A DNA stretch of 64,000 nucleotides, taken from positions 22,798,501-22,862,500 of the forward strand of contig JAYKKT010000089.1 of the NCBI GenBank assembly GCA_036023115.1, in the 5' to 3' direction. Positions 23,171-45,244 of this stretch are shown in pieces. Origin of the DNA: Brasenia schreberi (lineage: Eukaryota > Streptophyta > Magnoliopsida > Nymphaeales > Cabombaceae). Below the pieces are notes generated by a model. It saw nothing but the letters and a program-made list of their open reading frames with translations, did not search any database and had not been told where the DNA came from. Position numbers and translations under genes: made by a program. Position 1 is the stretch's first letter. Each line of letters opens with the position of its first letter.

Positions 23171-24508
23171 CATTCTCGTAGCGTAAAGGGCTACCTTCAT
23201 TTTCTCCTTGTTGTCATCTATGGGGACATCCTCTATACGCCACTACATTGCATCTCCTAGATGAAGCGATGATGTTATACTCTCGTATTTTTGTCCTATC
23301 AGCTATATTTGTATATTAAAAAAATAATTAATAAGATTGTACTCAAAGTGCGAGACGCACCTGAGACACGTCTCCCATTTTATGGAGACACACCCCAACA
23401 CTCAAAATCATCAGCAAATCTTAAAAACAAATAAAAATCGATAGAACAATACAAAATAAACAAAATACCTCGATAAATCGACGAATCTACTTCGAATTTG
23501 CTCTAGAAATCATAAAACCCTTTTTTTTTCTCTTTTATTTTTGGTTTTTTCAAAATTGGCCAAAAAATGAATTTTAATCCAATTTTTTGGTAAAAATTAT
23601 CGTAGATCTCCTACGACATGATTAAAATGAAGTGAGAAGCTAATATCAACTGAAAAAACGGGTGAAAATGGAAGCTACAAGCCGAATCACATGGAAGGAG
23701 AGAGACTATCTTGTTTTCCGTTGGGAGGACAATCTCATGAATGTTAGAATTATGCATGAGTATTTTAGGAAAAACGAAAAGTTTTGGGTGTGTAGAGTAA
23801 AAGAGGTGTGCGCTTATCAATTATGATGTTTTTTTTGTGCGTAAAATGCAAAAGATGAGCAATCCGATCTTTTCACGATCATTATCATGATTTCTTTAGG
23901 ATGGTATTTATGGGTAAATAGTGGTGGTGTCTTTTCTGCTCAAGCATACTTTTTGGAACTTTCTAACATGATAGACATTGATACAATTATCCAAAGTTAA
24001 TCGTTTTCCTGGAATATGACAAAAGCATCTAGATGCGTCACCGTTCACATAAGTTGTTTTCTTTTTTTATGTCAATATCACATTTTAGCAAATATGTATT
24101 TTTAATGCAGAAACGAGTTACGGACCGTACTAGCCTTTGATCCCGTGACGCTGCAGAGTCCAACCCCTTCCGGAATTTTTTCTTCTGCTTTCATTCATAG
24201 GCCTTTGACAAATCAGTAACGGTTTTTAAGGATATAGACTGAATTTTTAGAAGAACCTCTCTCTCTCTCTCTTTTTTGTCCATCCGCTATCTCCGCCCGT
24301 CCGCAAACTGTCAACGGCTACAGTCTCGCCCGCGAATCCCGGCAGCCCATGCCCATCTCCGACGACAACCACAAACCGGAAAGCCCGTCCCACTCTCTCT
24401 TAATTAATCCATCCCTCACTCTTGTTTCCTCCTCACCTGAATTCACCACGAAACGAAGAGAGATAAACAAATAGAGAAAGAGAGGGACGCGATAGATTGT
24501 TTCCGGCG
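23171..24508. other. upstream region of the pectinesterase gene
   Basis: No other gene is supported. From 24250 the sequence turns C/T-rich (CTCTCTCTCTCT near 24258), then GC-richer towards the start codon, as in many plant 5' leaders. No TATA box could be assigned with confidence. Confidence 0.4.
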
Positions 24509-32613
<8,105 letters not shown>

Positions 32614-35389
32614 TCCACAAAAGTGATTCTCCATGCAAGAGAAGTATCGGTAGAATATATATGTATGTATAGTGTTTAATGTATCGTTACCAAGTATTGC
32701 CTGCCGTAGGTTAAGTTGAAGAATTAGCTCCTCTTGAAGCTTGTACACTTCTCAACTCCTCTCATTACATAACGAAGGTTCTTGAGTTTCCATGATGTTT
32801 TAGAGGATAATGAATGTACTTGAAGTACTATGACGATGCATGATCTGTGTGTGGAAGCACGTGCAGCCTTCTTGATGTGTATGTGCGGCTTCGGCATGTT
32901 CAAACGCATTTACGTGTATTAATATATGTGTGAGCAAACACAAGTTTTTTTCTATTCCATTTTTAAAATCTCATTTTTCTTTCAAAAAATTTTCAAATTA
33001 AACCATACCTAAACCAACTGGAACTCGACGTGCACCAAGAAGGGTATGGTTTTGTTCATGTTCCACGTTTTGGTGGAACCGGCCAGGTCTACTCACTCGA
33101 AATCTGAAAAAAATCTAAAATTCTCATCTATACAGGCGATCTAAACTTTTTGAAAATTCATTTGGGCCACCTAACTTGAATTTCACGTAACTGAACTCCG
33201 CTTCACCTCAGAAGATTCATCTCCAATGTCAAAAAGTAATGCAATGCATATATCTAACAAGGCCTACCGGCTTTGCAGTTTCCTGTATTAGTTTTACAAT
33301 TTGCTCTAAAAGTTGCATTTCCATGTAAATCTTTTAACTGTATCAATGTAAAAACCTTGAAGGAATAAAATGATCTTTTCATGAATTAGATTCGCCAGAA
33401 TTTCCCACATTAAAGGTAATTAGCTCTTGAGGTGTTCTCTTGACAGCATGCACACACTAGTCTTTGAAAGGTAGCACTGGTAAATGTACCGAGCTGCTCA
33501 TGGTTTGGGTTCCGCTCATTCATGGCTTGTTTGTGTTGGGTTTGTTGGATCATCTAAGCTAAACATGAACATGTATTCAGCTTGGTTTGGCTTGTAATTT
33601 GTGAAAAGAAGCTCATTAGATGGCACTTTTAAAACTTTTACATCAACCACATCCGCGTGCTAACTGTGACTTTATGGTTCCCAAAGTAGGGATTCAACTT
33701 TCACCTACCACCAACGGGTGCCACTCTCATTCACAAGGCTCTTTATTGTTGCTGCTGCAATTTTCTACTTAATTTTGCGGTTAAGGAGAGAGCTTCTTGT
33801 TCAATCATGTGAAGATCCACTCTACAAGTTTTGGATAACAACATACAACTTACAAAAACGCCTTTATTGATCATCATTTGCTCCAACAACGTGTAGGGTT
33901 TCTCGAACAAGGTGATATCTCACACCGGGTAAATCCTTAACCCTTCCTCCTCTTATTAATATTACATAATGTTTTTGCAAATTATGGCCAATACCAAGTA
34001 TATACATAAGTAGCGGTTTCACTATCTAGTATGTAAAAAACGAGTTTGTTCGAGCATAATCAAAACCATTTGGCTGGTGCATAGGATTAGGGTTATGAAA
34101 CTTCTGATGATATCTCCATGTGACGTCACCGAAAACCTTTCCCAACTTGATCAATTGAACAACTTTGATCGTTTTAATTTAATCAACGGTTCGGGTTTCA
34201 CCATCTTCTCAGCAGGAGTGATTTAAGTGATCACATTTCTGTCGGGGCTCAACCAATTGAATGGCCGGTTGGCATTAAGGACCAATTTTAAGTCTGTAAT
34301 CATTTTCCTTTGTTATTGATGTAGTTACAAAGCATATTTAAGATAAAGTACCTTGGTGTATGTATGCACATAGGATATTGTATTATGGACCAGACTAAGT
34401 AAAAAGTTAGCAAGAAATTGAAACCATAGAGAGAAACATTATAAAATAAAAGGCTTTTGACTTAATAGAGACAATATACGAAATACTAGTTTTATGATTT
34501 GATTACTACACATGAAAATTAAGATTGACACATTGTATCCTTTAAAAGGAAAGTTTTAAATATGTAAAACTAGCTTTTCAGGGTGAGAGAAAATTGATGA
34601 AAATATCTTACATAGAATTAAGGAAAAACTTCATATTAGTACCATGTGGCTTACTAAAAATCTACTTTGATGCATTATAGTTCATTTTCTATCACTTAAG
34701 GAATTAAGTTCCAAAAACTCAATAGTTTACTATCCTAAACTAACGTTATCATAATTACAATTGACATGGCTGACAAAGAATGTTGATGTGACACAGTAGT
34801 TGATGTGGTACTAATATGGAGTATATCAACGAAGCATGTTTGATGAAATGTTGATGTTAGTGCTAACATGGCATTGATACTTGATGTGGTAGTAAGTTTT
34901 CCTTTCAGCATCCTTTTGTATCATGAAAATCCACTTTAGTACCTTGTGGTATATTGAAAAATAATTTTATCATGAAATTATTAATATAAATAATATTAAA
35001 TAAAGTAAAATATTATTTAAATTAAGCTTATCAATGGAAATTATAACTAATAGTACTTCATTGAAATGGTTAATCTTGTCCTGACATTTCTCATTCAATT
35101 TGTTTCTATGCATGCTATAGAAAATGACAATTAGTTTTTACCAATGTCCAATTTAAAATACTATTTTAGAGTTATATAAAGGGATCACTATTTAGCATAC
35201 TAAATAGAATAAAATTGCGTACTCTTTCATATCATTAGTACATAAAGACATAAGTCTAGATTTACCAATTAGACAATTTTTAAATTACATTAGCCTATCA
35301 ATTCTTAACATAATATAATCATTTAGATATTTGATACAAAAGTATGTCACTCTTTCCAATAAGTAAGCTTCAAAAATGGATTAGTGAAT
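32614..35389. other. 3' flank of pectinesterase and intergenic DNA
   Basis: The first few hundred bases are probably 3' UTR, without a clear AATAAA near the stop. From 33000 to 35390 the sequence is AT-rich and non-coding in all frames; part of it may be the 3' end of the CACTA element, but no terminal repeat was recognised. Confidence 0.4.
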
Positions 35390-36330
35390 TTGTATTATGT
35401 ATATAATTCTTCAGTGTAAACAAAAATCTCTCAATTGGACACATCTATTGATATTGTAAAAGTCCAGTAAATCATACCTCTTTGAGAAGATGAATTACCA
35501 CATGTGCTATAATATCAAAAAATAAAGGAGGCAAGATCATTGCTAATTTACAAAGAATCTTCATAATTGCTTTCTCCAATAATTTTTATTCTACCAATAT
35601 CAATAGTCTTCATACACAACTCACAGAAAACATACAACTCACTAAAGGTGGTGGTTATATTTTAGGAACATTTTCTCACATCTCTATTGAAAAGAGATGT
35701 TGCACACGTGATGTGACAATCATGAATTTTCAAACCCATAATTTTATTCTCATAAACTTGTACTTTTTGAGATATATTTGAAGACATCTTATCAGGTCAC
35801 TTGATGTTTTATAAAATAGAAATTTTTTTCTTTCTCATCTTTTGTTAGTTGGTACACTGCACGTGAAAAGGTCACCATATCAGTTTCATCTGTACATTTT
35901 TTTTCCATAGAAAACATTAATTAAGCCAATTTCTACATGTCCATATGGGACTTGATGCTATCATCTATTTTTTCATCCTTTTCTATAAGAAACAACAAAA
36001 TCTTATCACTTATATTTTTTTCAATATGAATAACATTAATATTATGGTGTACCTTTAATGTCTTCTAATATAAAAGATCAAAGAAGATGTTTTTTTTCTT
36101 CTAGCCAATTGGACTATCACCATTCTATGTGAACTTTTGCCAAATATGATGTTTTAATAACCTTGACATTATTGAAATACATCTTTACTACTCAAAGAAT
36201 TAGAGTTTTGCCATCTTTTATTCTCTTGTTAAATGTTGTGGGATTACATCTTCATCTATGATGCATAGATAAAAATCACTATCTCAAAGAACATCCCAAA
36301 ATAAGTTAGTAGATAGTGCATCAATTCATT
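35390..36330 (-). pseudogene. CACTA (En/Spm) TNP2-type transposase remnant
   Basis: Minus-strand fragments across frames match the TNP2 transposase of plant CACTA elements in order: QHLTREQKMAKL-like, a HIEKN-type block (RHNLDVMHIEKN region, here about 36030), FSRAVYQLTKDEK (family LTKEEK), LKIHDCHITCATSLF (family LKSHDCH), then AHVVIHLLKEV and CPIERFLFTLKNYIHN (family HLV.HLP.EA..YPIERFLG.LK). Many stops and frameshifts. No CACTA terminal inverted repeats were found around it. Confidence 0.72.
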
Positions 36331-38465
36331 CTTATGTTTGGCTTAAAACATGAGGGTTTTAAAATAACTTGTCCTTCATGAATTATGACCAGCCGGTCCT
36401 CCATCATTTTAAAAATCAAATCTCTTAGTGCATTGGAATTGACAAGACATTCTAAATTGCAAATGATAGTAAAAATACATTAATATTTTGCATTAATTGA
36501 AAATAATATTAAAAACACAATAATATTTTGCATCTAGAATTTTATCATCATAATGCATCAAGTTTCTGAACCACAATTAACATCAAATAAGCATCAATTT
36601 TTTTTCCATTGGATCTAGATTGGATCTAGTTCATTCCTTCAAAGAAAGCAATAGCTCATATCTTTCAAATTTCTATGAAAATAGTTGTCACAAAAGAGTA
36701 TTTATCATTCTAATCCTAATAACTTTTGCCTAATAACTTTTGTAAGCAACTTTCTCAATAAAAACAAAGATAGTGTATTCTACATTGAATATCTTACCAC
36801 ATCTACTACGACTTTGCACACAAACCTAATGTTCACGCACAATTACATATATGCAAATTTGTATTTGTGTGACAATATATGACCACAACACTATTAGACC
36901 TATTGACATGTTATTCCTTCCAAACAATAGAACCCTTTCATTTAAATCCCCTTCACTTTAATTATGCCTACTAACCACATGAAAGCTAGCAAAAATCAGG
37001 AACAAACCCTATTGTCATTAGTTGAAATTGAAAAAAGAATGGACTTTGATTGTTTGAATGGCGTTGATAATAAATTTAATTGACTCAATCAATTCCAATA
37101 ATGTTATGTTAGTCTTGAGTTGGACAATAATGGGAAGTAAGAAAACAACAAATCCGTTTACTTGGTTTTGCTATTTGGTTGAGGTCCACCTAACCTCTTC
37201 CTATACTAGTTATGCTATCATTGTTATTAACAATCTAATATGATGAAGAAAAGGGAGAAGGAAAAGAAAAAATATCACCAAGATCTACATAAAGATGCAA
37301 CCAACTTTTGTTCCCTTCAAATAATACCTCAATTAGTTGTACGACTCCCACCACAATCATTTGACTTACAATAACAATACTTTAGTAATAAAAATATGCA
37401 GCTGGTAAATTGTAATAACAAAACAAGGGATTACCTACAAAACTGGATGGTCTTAATGTTTATGTATTGTTTCTCTTTTGTTAGTAAAGCTCTACAACCC
37501 CAACGTTCAATTGCACACAATAATAAACTGAAATTGCAAATGGATTTAAAGAAAGACAAATTGTTTTTGCTTCATGTGATCAAGTGGAGTCAACTTTTTT
37601 GGAATGTCACAGTTATCACTAAACTACGAAATAACAATTGATCAAATAAAGTTTTCAAAATTTCATTACTGAAGACACCGTGATTTGGGGTTGTCACTAG
37701 AGAGGGATGCTTACTAGTGTGACAAGAGACGCTTGCTGCTTTACACAAATAGAGTTTATAGCAAATGGCACAAGGTTATCACCGGAGAAAGGCAAGGAGA
37801 CCATGATTCAAGAGATGGAGAGACTATTAGTGGGAGATGGAAATGATGATATATGGCACAGAGTCTTTCCAAAGAAAGGCTACGAGGCACGGAGAAAGGC
37901 TTGCTGGAGAGGGAGGGAGAGATGTTGCTCGCCAGAGGTAGGGTGTGAGATAGAGATCAAAAAGGGAGAGACCATGTAAGGATAGGGCACGGGGTCATTG
38001 CCAATCAATTAATTAAGAAAAATAGTGTCGGTGGTTCCTAGCTGGCAGAAATGGATATTAACAACCATCAGAAATATTTATATCATTGTCAATGGTTTTA
38101 CACCCTTGATTTCATACCTAAAACTATTAGAAAAGTTACCCAATCATTTTCGACAATTTTAAAATTACTAGAATTAAGAATACTAAATACAAATTTTAGG
38201 TTCTATAGAACCATCTATTTGTATCCAATCTTCTTAATTATTTGAAAGTAAATAAAAACTAAGTTTGAAAGGGCTCACCTCTTATTTGCTCTTTTTCTAT
38301 ATTATGGGCCCTATTAAAGTTCTTTTCACAATTACCTTCTCACTCCAAATGGAAAGGGTCAACTCTTGTGCTACAAATCACTTGGCTAATTTAGGGTAAA
38401 AATTTCCTAAATATATGAATTCAAATGTGAGCATAAAAGAGTTCTTATTCCTGTTGATTTTGGGT
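36331..38465. other. no supported gene
   Basis: AT-rich, possibly 5' non-coding part of the CACTA element. A 90-codon frame at 37707-37979 has no recognisable motif. A small inverted repeat (GTCACTAG ... CTAGTGTGAC, 37696-37729) is visible. Confidence 0.35.
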
Positions 38466-38720
38466 CCTAATTAGATATGGATTTATATTAGGATTTGGGT
38501 CTCTAAATGGATATGAGACACTAATTGGATTTGGATCTAAAATCGATATGGATTCTAATGTGGATATGATCTTAAATGGATATGGATTCTAAATGAAGTA
38601 TAGGTTCTATACTGGATATATATCCTAAATGGAGTATGGTTCTCTAAATGGACTTTGGATTATAATTGGGATTTGGTTCTAAAGTGGATATTAGGCTCTA
38701 GAATGGGTTTACATGGATCT
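38466..38720. repeat. degenerate minisatellite, unit about 17 bp
   Basis: About fourteen diverged units of 16-19 bp with consensus near CTAAATGGATATGGATT. Units vary in sequence and length, so the array is old or of low fidelity. Confidence 0.8.
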
Positions 38721-40879
38721 TAGGGCTCGACGACCTTAAATGGGTGGTGCTAAGAGGCAAAGGGTTATATTATGCTATGCTGAAAATTACATTCAATCCT
38801 AAATGGAGAAATAATATTTCTAAGATGCAACAATTAACTTTAATGATGTTGAAATTATGTATACGCTGAAATAGACTTATATGAATGCTATAATTCCATA
38901 TATGTCTAAGATGCTAATAATTATGTTATGGTGAAAATTTCAGAAAATTATAAGTGTGGAACTAATTACCTAAGATGCAAAATTCAATTCTAATGATGCT
39001 AAAATTATAAACATGTGGTAACCCTAAGTATGTATGTGACACTTGTAGAAATGTGTATCTACGTGTGCAGAAATTAATATGTATGCAATGGACTAGCTAA
39101 GGTGAAAGACTAATTATCAAGATACAAGATGTAAATGCAACTAATATGGATATGAAAGAGGCGTTTATGTAGCTATATGGTGCAATGATTTTAAAGAGCT
39201 AAGATGTCAAGGATTATGCAAAAGTGGCATTGGTGCAACTAATATAGGTATGATACGACTAAGGGGTTGAGTTAGGGATTGTTAAGATGAAGGTGCTATG
39301 ATGAGTAAAAGGCAATGATGAGTCAATGATAACCTAAATGCAAGGATCAATGACAACTTTGATGCAATGGTGATGGAAACCTAAGATGCATACGATGGTT
39401 TTTTAAGAGAGTAAAGGATTAAATGGGCAAGGAATTGATGCAGCCAATTGATATTAAGGTTTTTACGGAAATGACTAGGATGGATGATGATCTATTACGT
39501 AGTTACAAAAAAATCAGATTATAAAGGGAAAGAAGATGTGAGTAATAAAAAAATTAGATGCAGGAACCTAAATGATGATATGCAAGGATATAAGTATTGA
39601 AAGGTAATATGGCTAGAAAAAATATGAACTAAAGAATACTTAATAGAGATGGATCTAAAGGAGAAAGTTATGCAATCTATTGGGATTTGCTAACACTAAG
39701 GGTTGAAAAAAGGTAGCAACTATATTGGAGGCGGTTCCTAAGGTGATAACAACTATGGGAGCTGCTAAGGGGCAGAAAGGAGAACCTACTAAAACTATTT
39801 AATATGGCTATGGAAAAAACAAAAAGGGGACGAGTGGGCTTTTAGGGATTCTAACGGAGAAGGAAATCTAATAAAATAAGGAATTAGCTAAGTGGGTAGA
39901 AAAACTGAAGTCATAAATTGAAGATGGTAAGCAAGGGATGATCCGCTCTTGGTGTATCTTTGTGTGATGGTTGCAACAAATATAGCATGCATACACCAAG
40001 CACATGAAATGGAGAGAAACAAGGAAGGAGAAGATGAAAATGCCACTTGGTTTGATTGTATTGCAGTAGTGCAACACTTAGGCTATTGAGAGAATTACAA
40101 GGGAGGGCCAAGGAGCCTATTTATAGATGATTTCACATCTTATAGATAAGAATGAAGACTTCCTTTAAACCAAGATGACTCTATTTGAACCAGGATAACT
40201 CCATTTGAATTTGGATATCTTTCCTTTGGAACAAGAAGACTCCATTTAAAATGAGATGGCTTGAAGGCCAGCTGGTTCTCTCATGGCTTCGAGGCTCCTT
40301 GAGTGGTTCGGCCTGGTTTGAGGTTTGGCATTTCTTTGATGGCTTCTTAGGTTGGTTCATTTCCAATTTGAGTGCTCATCTTGACTTGAAACCTTGATGA
40401 AGCTTGATAATTGTTAGTTCTGAAGCATCAAAGTGAAATGACCCATTGTGGCTTGATGTGAAGTTGATTCCAATGAGGTAAGTCAAGCCATGGTTAATGT
40501 AGGCTTGGTTTGGTTAAAAATTGAATTTTTAATATAGTGCTTGGTTAGGGAGTTGACTAAATCAAAACCATAGACATGGGTAAGCTAGAACAAATGTGGG
40601 TTTAATGAGCTCGGGTCACCTAGGCTACGTTAAAATAACATTTAAACCTAATTGAGTCAAGGTTTCAATCATGTATATAAATGTATAAAAGCTTTTTGAA
40701 TAAAAGATCTCTTTTGCCCTGTTTTTTGAAAATAAATTTAAATGTAGAGCTTTTGGCAAAATAATAGTGATAAGAGCAAAAGGAGAACATCACAAGTGTC
40801 ATCCATAAAATTTAACTTTCATCATACATTTATATGTCCAATAATGCTCAAACTATAAAGCTTTTTATGAAAAACTACC

Positions 40880-40910
<31 letters not shown>

Positions 40911-43900
40911 TGAAATAATTATTTTTAAAAATAAAGCCTCATTTAGTGCCCTAAATGTGCATAAATTTGTATCTACATGTAAGTTTCGAGATTTTTATGT
41001 ACAATAAATATAAAAACTAGCCTATATTTAATACCTAATATAAATAAGTTTCTTTTTAATAAAATCCTATGGACAACTAAAATAAAAGCAGGATTTGATT
41101 TTGACTCAATAGAGTTTTTTGGGTAAAAATGGGTGTAGCTTAACCAGAAATTTTAAACTAAGTTTGTTTAAGGTTAGAAATATCTAAAGAAGGGTATGAT
41201 AACAATCATGGTTGACTTACTTCATGGGATAAATTTTTAGTGTCATCTGGAATGAGAAGCTTTCGAAATTCCTTATTTTCTCCTTTCAAAAATATTTCAG
41301 TTCTTCTTCATGTGAGGTTAAATTTTTGTAAAAGTCAAGACTCAGTCTCACTTCATGTTCCTTGAAATTGACTTTTTGAAAATAAATTTTAAGAACATAT
41401 TTTCTGAGAAAAATTTAAGGGGTTTACAAATATGGTTGTTCAAAAAGTATGTAGAGATGGATTTTAGCAATTGTTTTTCTAATTTTGACCATTAGACCAT
41501 AGGAATTGTTTTGTAATAGATTTTTTAAACAAACGAAATTGCTCTGTAATTGGTTGTAAAGTCAAATTTTTATTAGTGTGAGGTAGATGTGTAGTCACAC
41601 AAAGAATACCATATTTGTAATGCTGCCTAATCAAGCTATATACACGAAAACCGGATCTATCCACCACCTGAGATCGGGTTGCTTCAAGATATATATTTAT
41701 CTGAAAACTGGATCCTGCCCACCTTTGACATACTTATTCATGCTCATCCATTGTTTTTCAGTGGTATGAGTGTAATTTAAAAAAATTTAGGGTTTTAAAA
41801 AATGAGATAATATTATCTCTCATCCACTAAAAAGCAAAAATTGAGTATGAGTAGACAGCATCACTGGTGGGTAGATACAATCATTCACTCTCTATGTGTG
41901 CGTGTTAATTCACACACTCAGCTAGAGCTTGATCTTATTCAAAATGAATCTTCGTCAGGTTTAATTGAGTCAATCTTGGACTCTGCGAGCTTAGAGAAAC
42001 CTTGCAAGGTGATCTCGAGTTGGTCGAACATAACTCGAGCTCGAGCTGAGCAGTTTCTTAAGCGGTCCTTGCTTCTACTTGAGATACGCATGGCTCGATT
42101 AAACATCTGACATGAACTGGTTTGAATGTAGTAAGCAGAACCCGCGTTGAGTCTTGAATCAGTGCTATCTAGGATGAGGGAAAACAGTGGCAAATGCTTG
42201 TAATAGCATGTATACAAGTTAAGGGTGGAAATATTTGTCTCTTGGTTTGTTATGTTTTCTCGTTCCGTGTATGCATCATAAACAGGTCAAACATCGCACG
42301 ATTTTTCTCATATTGTGGAGACATACGAACACAAAAATATTGCCAGCAATCTCCTGTTTGAATTGTGTTTTTGCTTGTCATTCTTCGAGTGAAAAATGGG
42401 CCGACCCAAGCATAACCTGATCTTTTCATGAGACATGATCGGTTCCAGAGGGCCAATGGTTTATTCTCGGTTCTGTCACAACCGAGACCTAGAACCAAAC
42501 TGAAACCTCTCTGGTTTTGGTTGCACGTTTTAGAACCATAGGTTCTACTCGGTCACAAGTCGGGTATAAAATTCAAAATTTTAGACTGTAGAAACCCCCG
42601 GCTCCTATAGTTACAGTTCGGTCCTGCTCAAAACTGGTTCAGTTACAGGTTGAACTGCGGGCTGGTTACGAACCGGTGTCAGGGTTTTGTGTAGTGTCTT
42701 ATATTGCCTGCATTAACAACATTATACAGATTTTCCTGAGCTTACACACACATTCCTTCCTCTTTTATGCTTTGTTGCAGGGGATCATCCTCACCATGTG
42801 AGATAATGAAATGGGACACGCATTTTTGAAGATCTCCCTGATCAGACACGAGTTGTGTCGAGAAAGCCTGAGACCGCAGCTGTGATAATTTAGATTCTTC
42901 AGTAAACCATTTTTTATCACCAAATATCTCACCCTGTTTATGAGTTAAGCAGCATTGCCCCATGTGCTATGGATGAATATTTGACCCTTCATCACTTCAA
43001 GAGCTTTAGAATAAATGACATAAGTGCGCCAGTTAAAATTCTAACAGTTTTCTTGAAGATTTTGTGTTTATATAATATATATGCCTTTATTTTAAGAATA
43101 ACATTTTTTAGATCTAAAGCAAATGTCAAACTAACTGTACATTATTGCATCAATAAATTTGGTTTATGAAGCCTAAAACTTGATCCCTATGAACTTAGGG
43201 TTTAGGATCCAAAATCGGTAACAGCTGGACACAAAGATCCAATTAATTCAAATGAACAGTCGCATCAGAGGTTGGAGACAGACACAGGATAAAAGGTTTA
43301 CTTTAGTATTAATTTCATCACATCAAATCTGCCAACTGCATGTATCATGTGACTGTCATTTTTCAATTTTTCACATTTCAAAACATTAAAATGCCTAACC
43401 AGTAGATTGATTGATTTGGCTTGAGACCCCAAATTTCGTGTTTTGGGTCGTGTTTATGTCAAGAGCAGGAGAACCCGATTTTTTCCTTGACGCTTAGCGC
43501 GCGTGTAGTCGAGCATGAGCGTCAGCATTTCATTGTTGAGGGCTATGTAGCCAGCAACTTCACATTGTTGATTTTCCTCATGTGATCTTGTTATTCGTCA
43601 TACTTACGTTCATCCCCAAACACGAACCGATTATTGTCTTATCACTTTGGATGGCCACAAACATACTTCTCGTTGTGTTCATGTTGCGGGTTGCACCCCT
43701 ACTATAGTAGGGGCGTCAATGGGTTGTCGTCCTTTACAATTAATCTACCACCACTGAACCCCAATCTGGTTCACAACAAAAAAAATTCTTATGAAATCAT
43801 AATATAACTATACTTGAACCTTATGCAATAAATTTTCTTCTAATATTATTCTTCCAATGAAATATTGCAGCGGGCCAAAATTTGGGTTTTCAAGATTACT

Positions 43901-44299
43901 CGAAAAGTCCGAGCCATGCCTCTCTTTTTCTTTTGATGTATCTCAGTGATCCATCTGAGCATGGAAAATGAAAAGAAAATCCTCAACCAAAACAAATAAT
44001 TTTTCAAGACTAAGTGGGATCAATTATATGGATCATTATGCTTGATCATTTTTCAATCACTGACTTGATTGCTTGATTGAGTAGTGTTTCCAAAGGATGT
44101 TACATACGCTTATCGACGTGATTTTACATGCTATCAATATGCTTATCGAAGTTATGTTAAATACGTGAAAATAAAATCTCAAAAGGATTGAAAAACGCCA
44201 AAATGGATTGGCCCAAAAAGCTTTTAAATTCAATCCAAAGAAGACAGCTGACTCTATTCATTTAAAAACAAAGTTGGTTTAGGATCAAAATCCAAACTT
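38721..44299. other. long gene-poor stretch
   Basis: Up to 39900 the plus strand is purine-rich with many GATGCAA/TAAGATG words, looking like a diverged extension of the array before it. A short (AT)n lies at 40888-40910. 42430-42680 is GGTTC/GAACC-rich text like 15240-15700. Text around 42280-42420 and 43430-43640 resembles the 29720-30140 intron sequence (GTCGTGTTTATGTC-like words). Short open frames show no family motif. Confidence 0.4.
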
Positions 44300-45233
44300 A
44301 AAGACTGAAGCTAACTGAATGCGACCTTGCAAAGACATGGACGTGAGTGAGACCATTTTGGTCGGAACGGCGATGGAGATCCTCTACAATCAATTCAAGT
44401 CTTTGAAAAAACTGTAGCATTACATGCATAAGAAACCAATATGCAATAATTATAAACATGCTCCAATCAATAACAACCACAGATCCAAAGTAAGCCATAA
44501 ACAATTCGTACGAAAAATACAAGCAAAAAGTAATCCGAAAATAACTTATTTGTGTGAGTCGCCCTTGTAGACTTGCCTTAAAGAAACCAATGCCGCTTTT
44601 CTCCCATGATAAAATGCACACACAACCCAAAGCCACGTATCTTGCTTCGAGTTATCGTCGATCATGCCTCAGTTGCCTTGGTTAAAGAAGAAGGGTAGCA
44701 GGGAGCAATCACCACAGGTAGAAGGAGACATAGAGAGCAATGACAGAGGAGAGAGAGAGTGCTTAATTAAAAGTGCACATTAGGAAGTGCTAACCCCTTA
44801 TTTATAGGTTACGTGATGGATCATGGATCTGATCCAACCGATGTAGCTCTCTGTCCCGTAACTATTTTCGCGTAAACACTTTTGGCCGTTAGATCAAAAG
44901 TTTTTTTGAGCAAAAAGATAAACCGAAAACATTTCTAAGCACAAGCCCACCGTGCACGTGAGTATAGTCTAACATGTACTCTCCAAGCTCTTTGAACTAA
45001 GCTTCATGACTATATAAAAGGACATATATGGGTTTGTCTCATTCTTCAATATGGGACTAAACCTTGTCGTCTTCACATGCACAACTCCCTCACATGTAAT
45101 TTTTACACTTTAAAGCTTTCACATATATCAATGATACATCAATTGAATATTTAGTGATACTAAGCATGAATTAAATGTTATTAATGCACATGGGTTTAAT
45201 TAACTCAACCTTAATTAACATTAAATCCAACAA
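44300..45233 (-). repeat. LTR of another copia-type element (left end approximate)
   Basis: Minus strand starts TGTTGGATTTAATGTTAATT, directly preceded by the purine tract TTTGTGGGGAT (45234-45244), the arrangement of a 3' LTR. Inside is a TATA box (CTATAAATAAGGGG, near 44805) followed by a CT-rich leader. The far end could not be fixed; 44300 is an estimate. About 200 bp of element 3' untranslated sequence remains to the right. The 112-codon frame at 44298-44636 lies within this LTR and is not taken as a gene. Confidence 0.6.
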
Positions 45234-45244
45234 TCCCCACAAAG

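Noticed and set aside
24497..24508. Upstream TTG start for the pectinesterase
   Set aside because: A plant mRNA would use ATG 24509 (or 24515); both leave a normal signal peptide.
37707..37979. 90-codon open frame
   Set aside because: No motif, no codon or splice evidence; composition is purine-rich filler.
38466..38720. CRISPR-like regular repeats
   Set aside because: Units are adjacent without spacers and diverged, in a plant nuclear context; a minisatellite explains them.
44298..44636. 112-codon minus-strand frame with hydrophobic segment
   Set aside because: Lies inside the LTR of a copia-type element.
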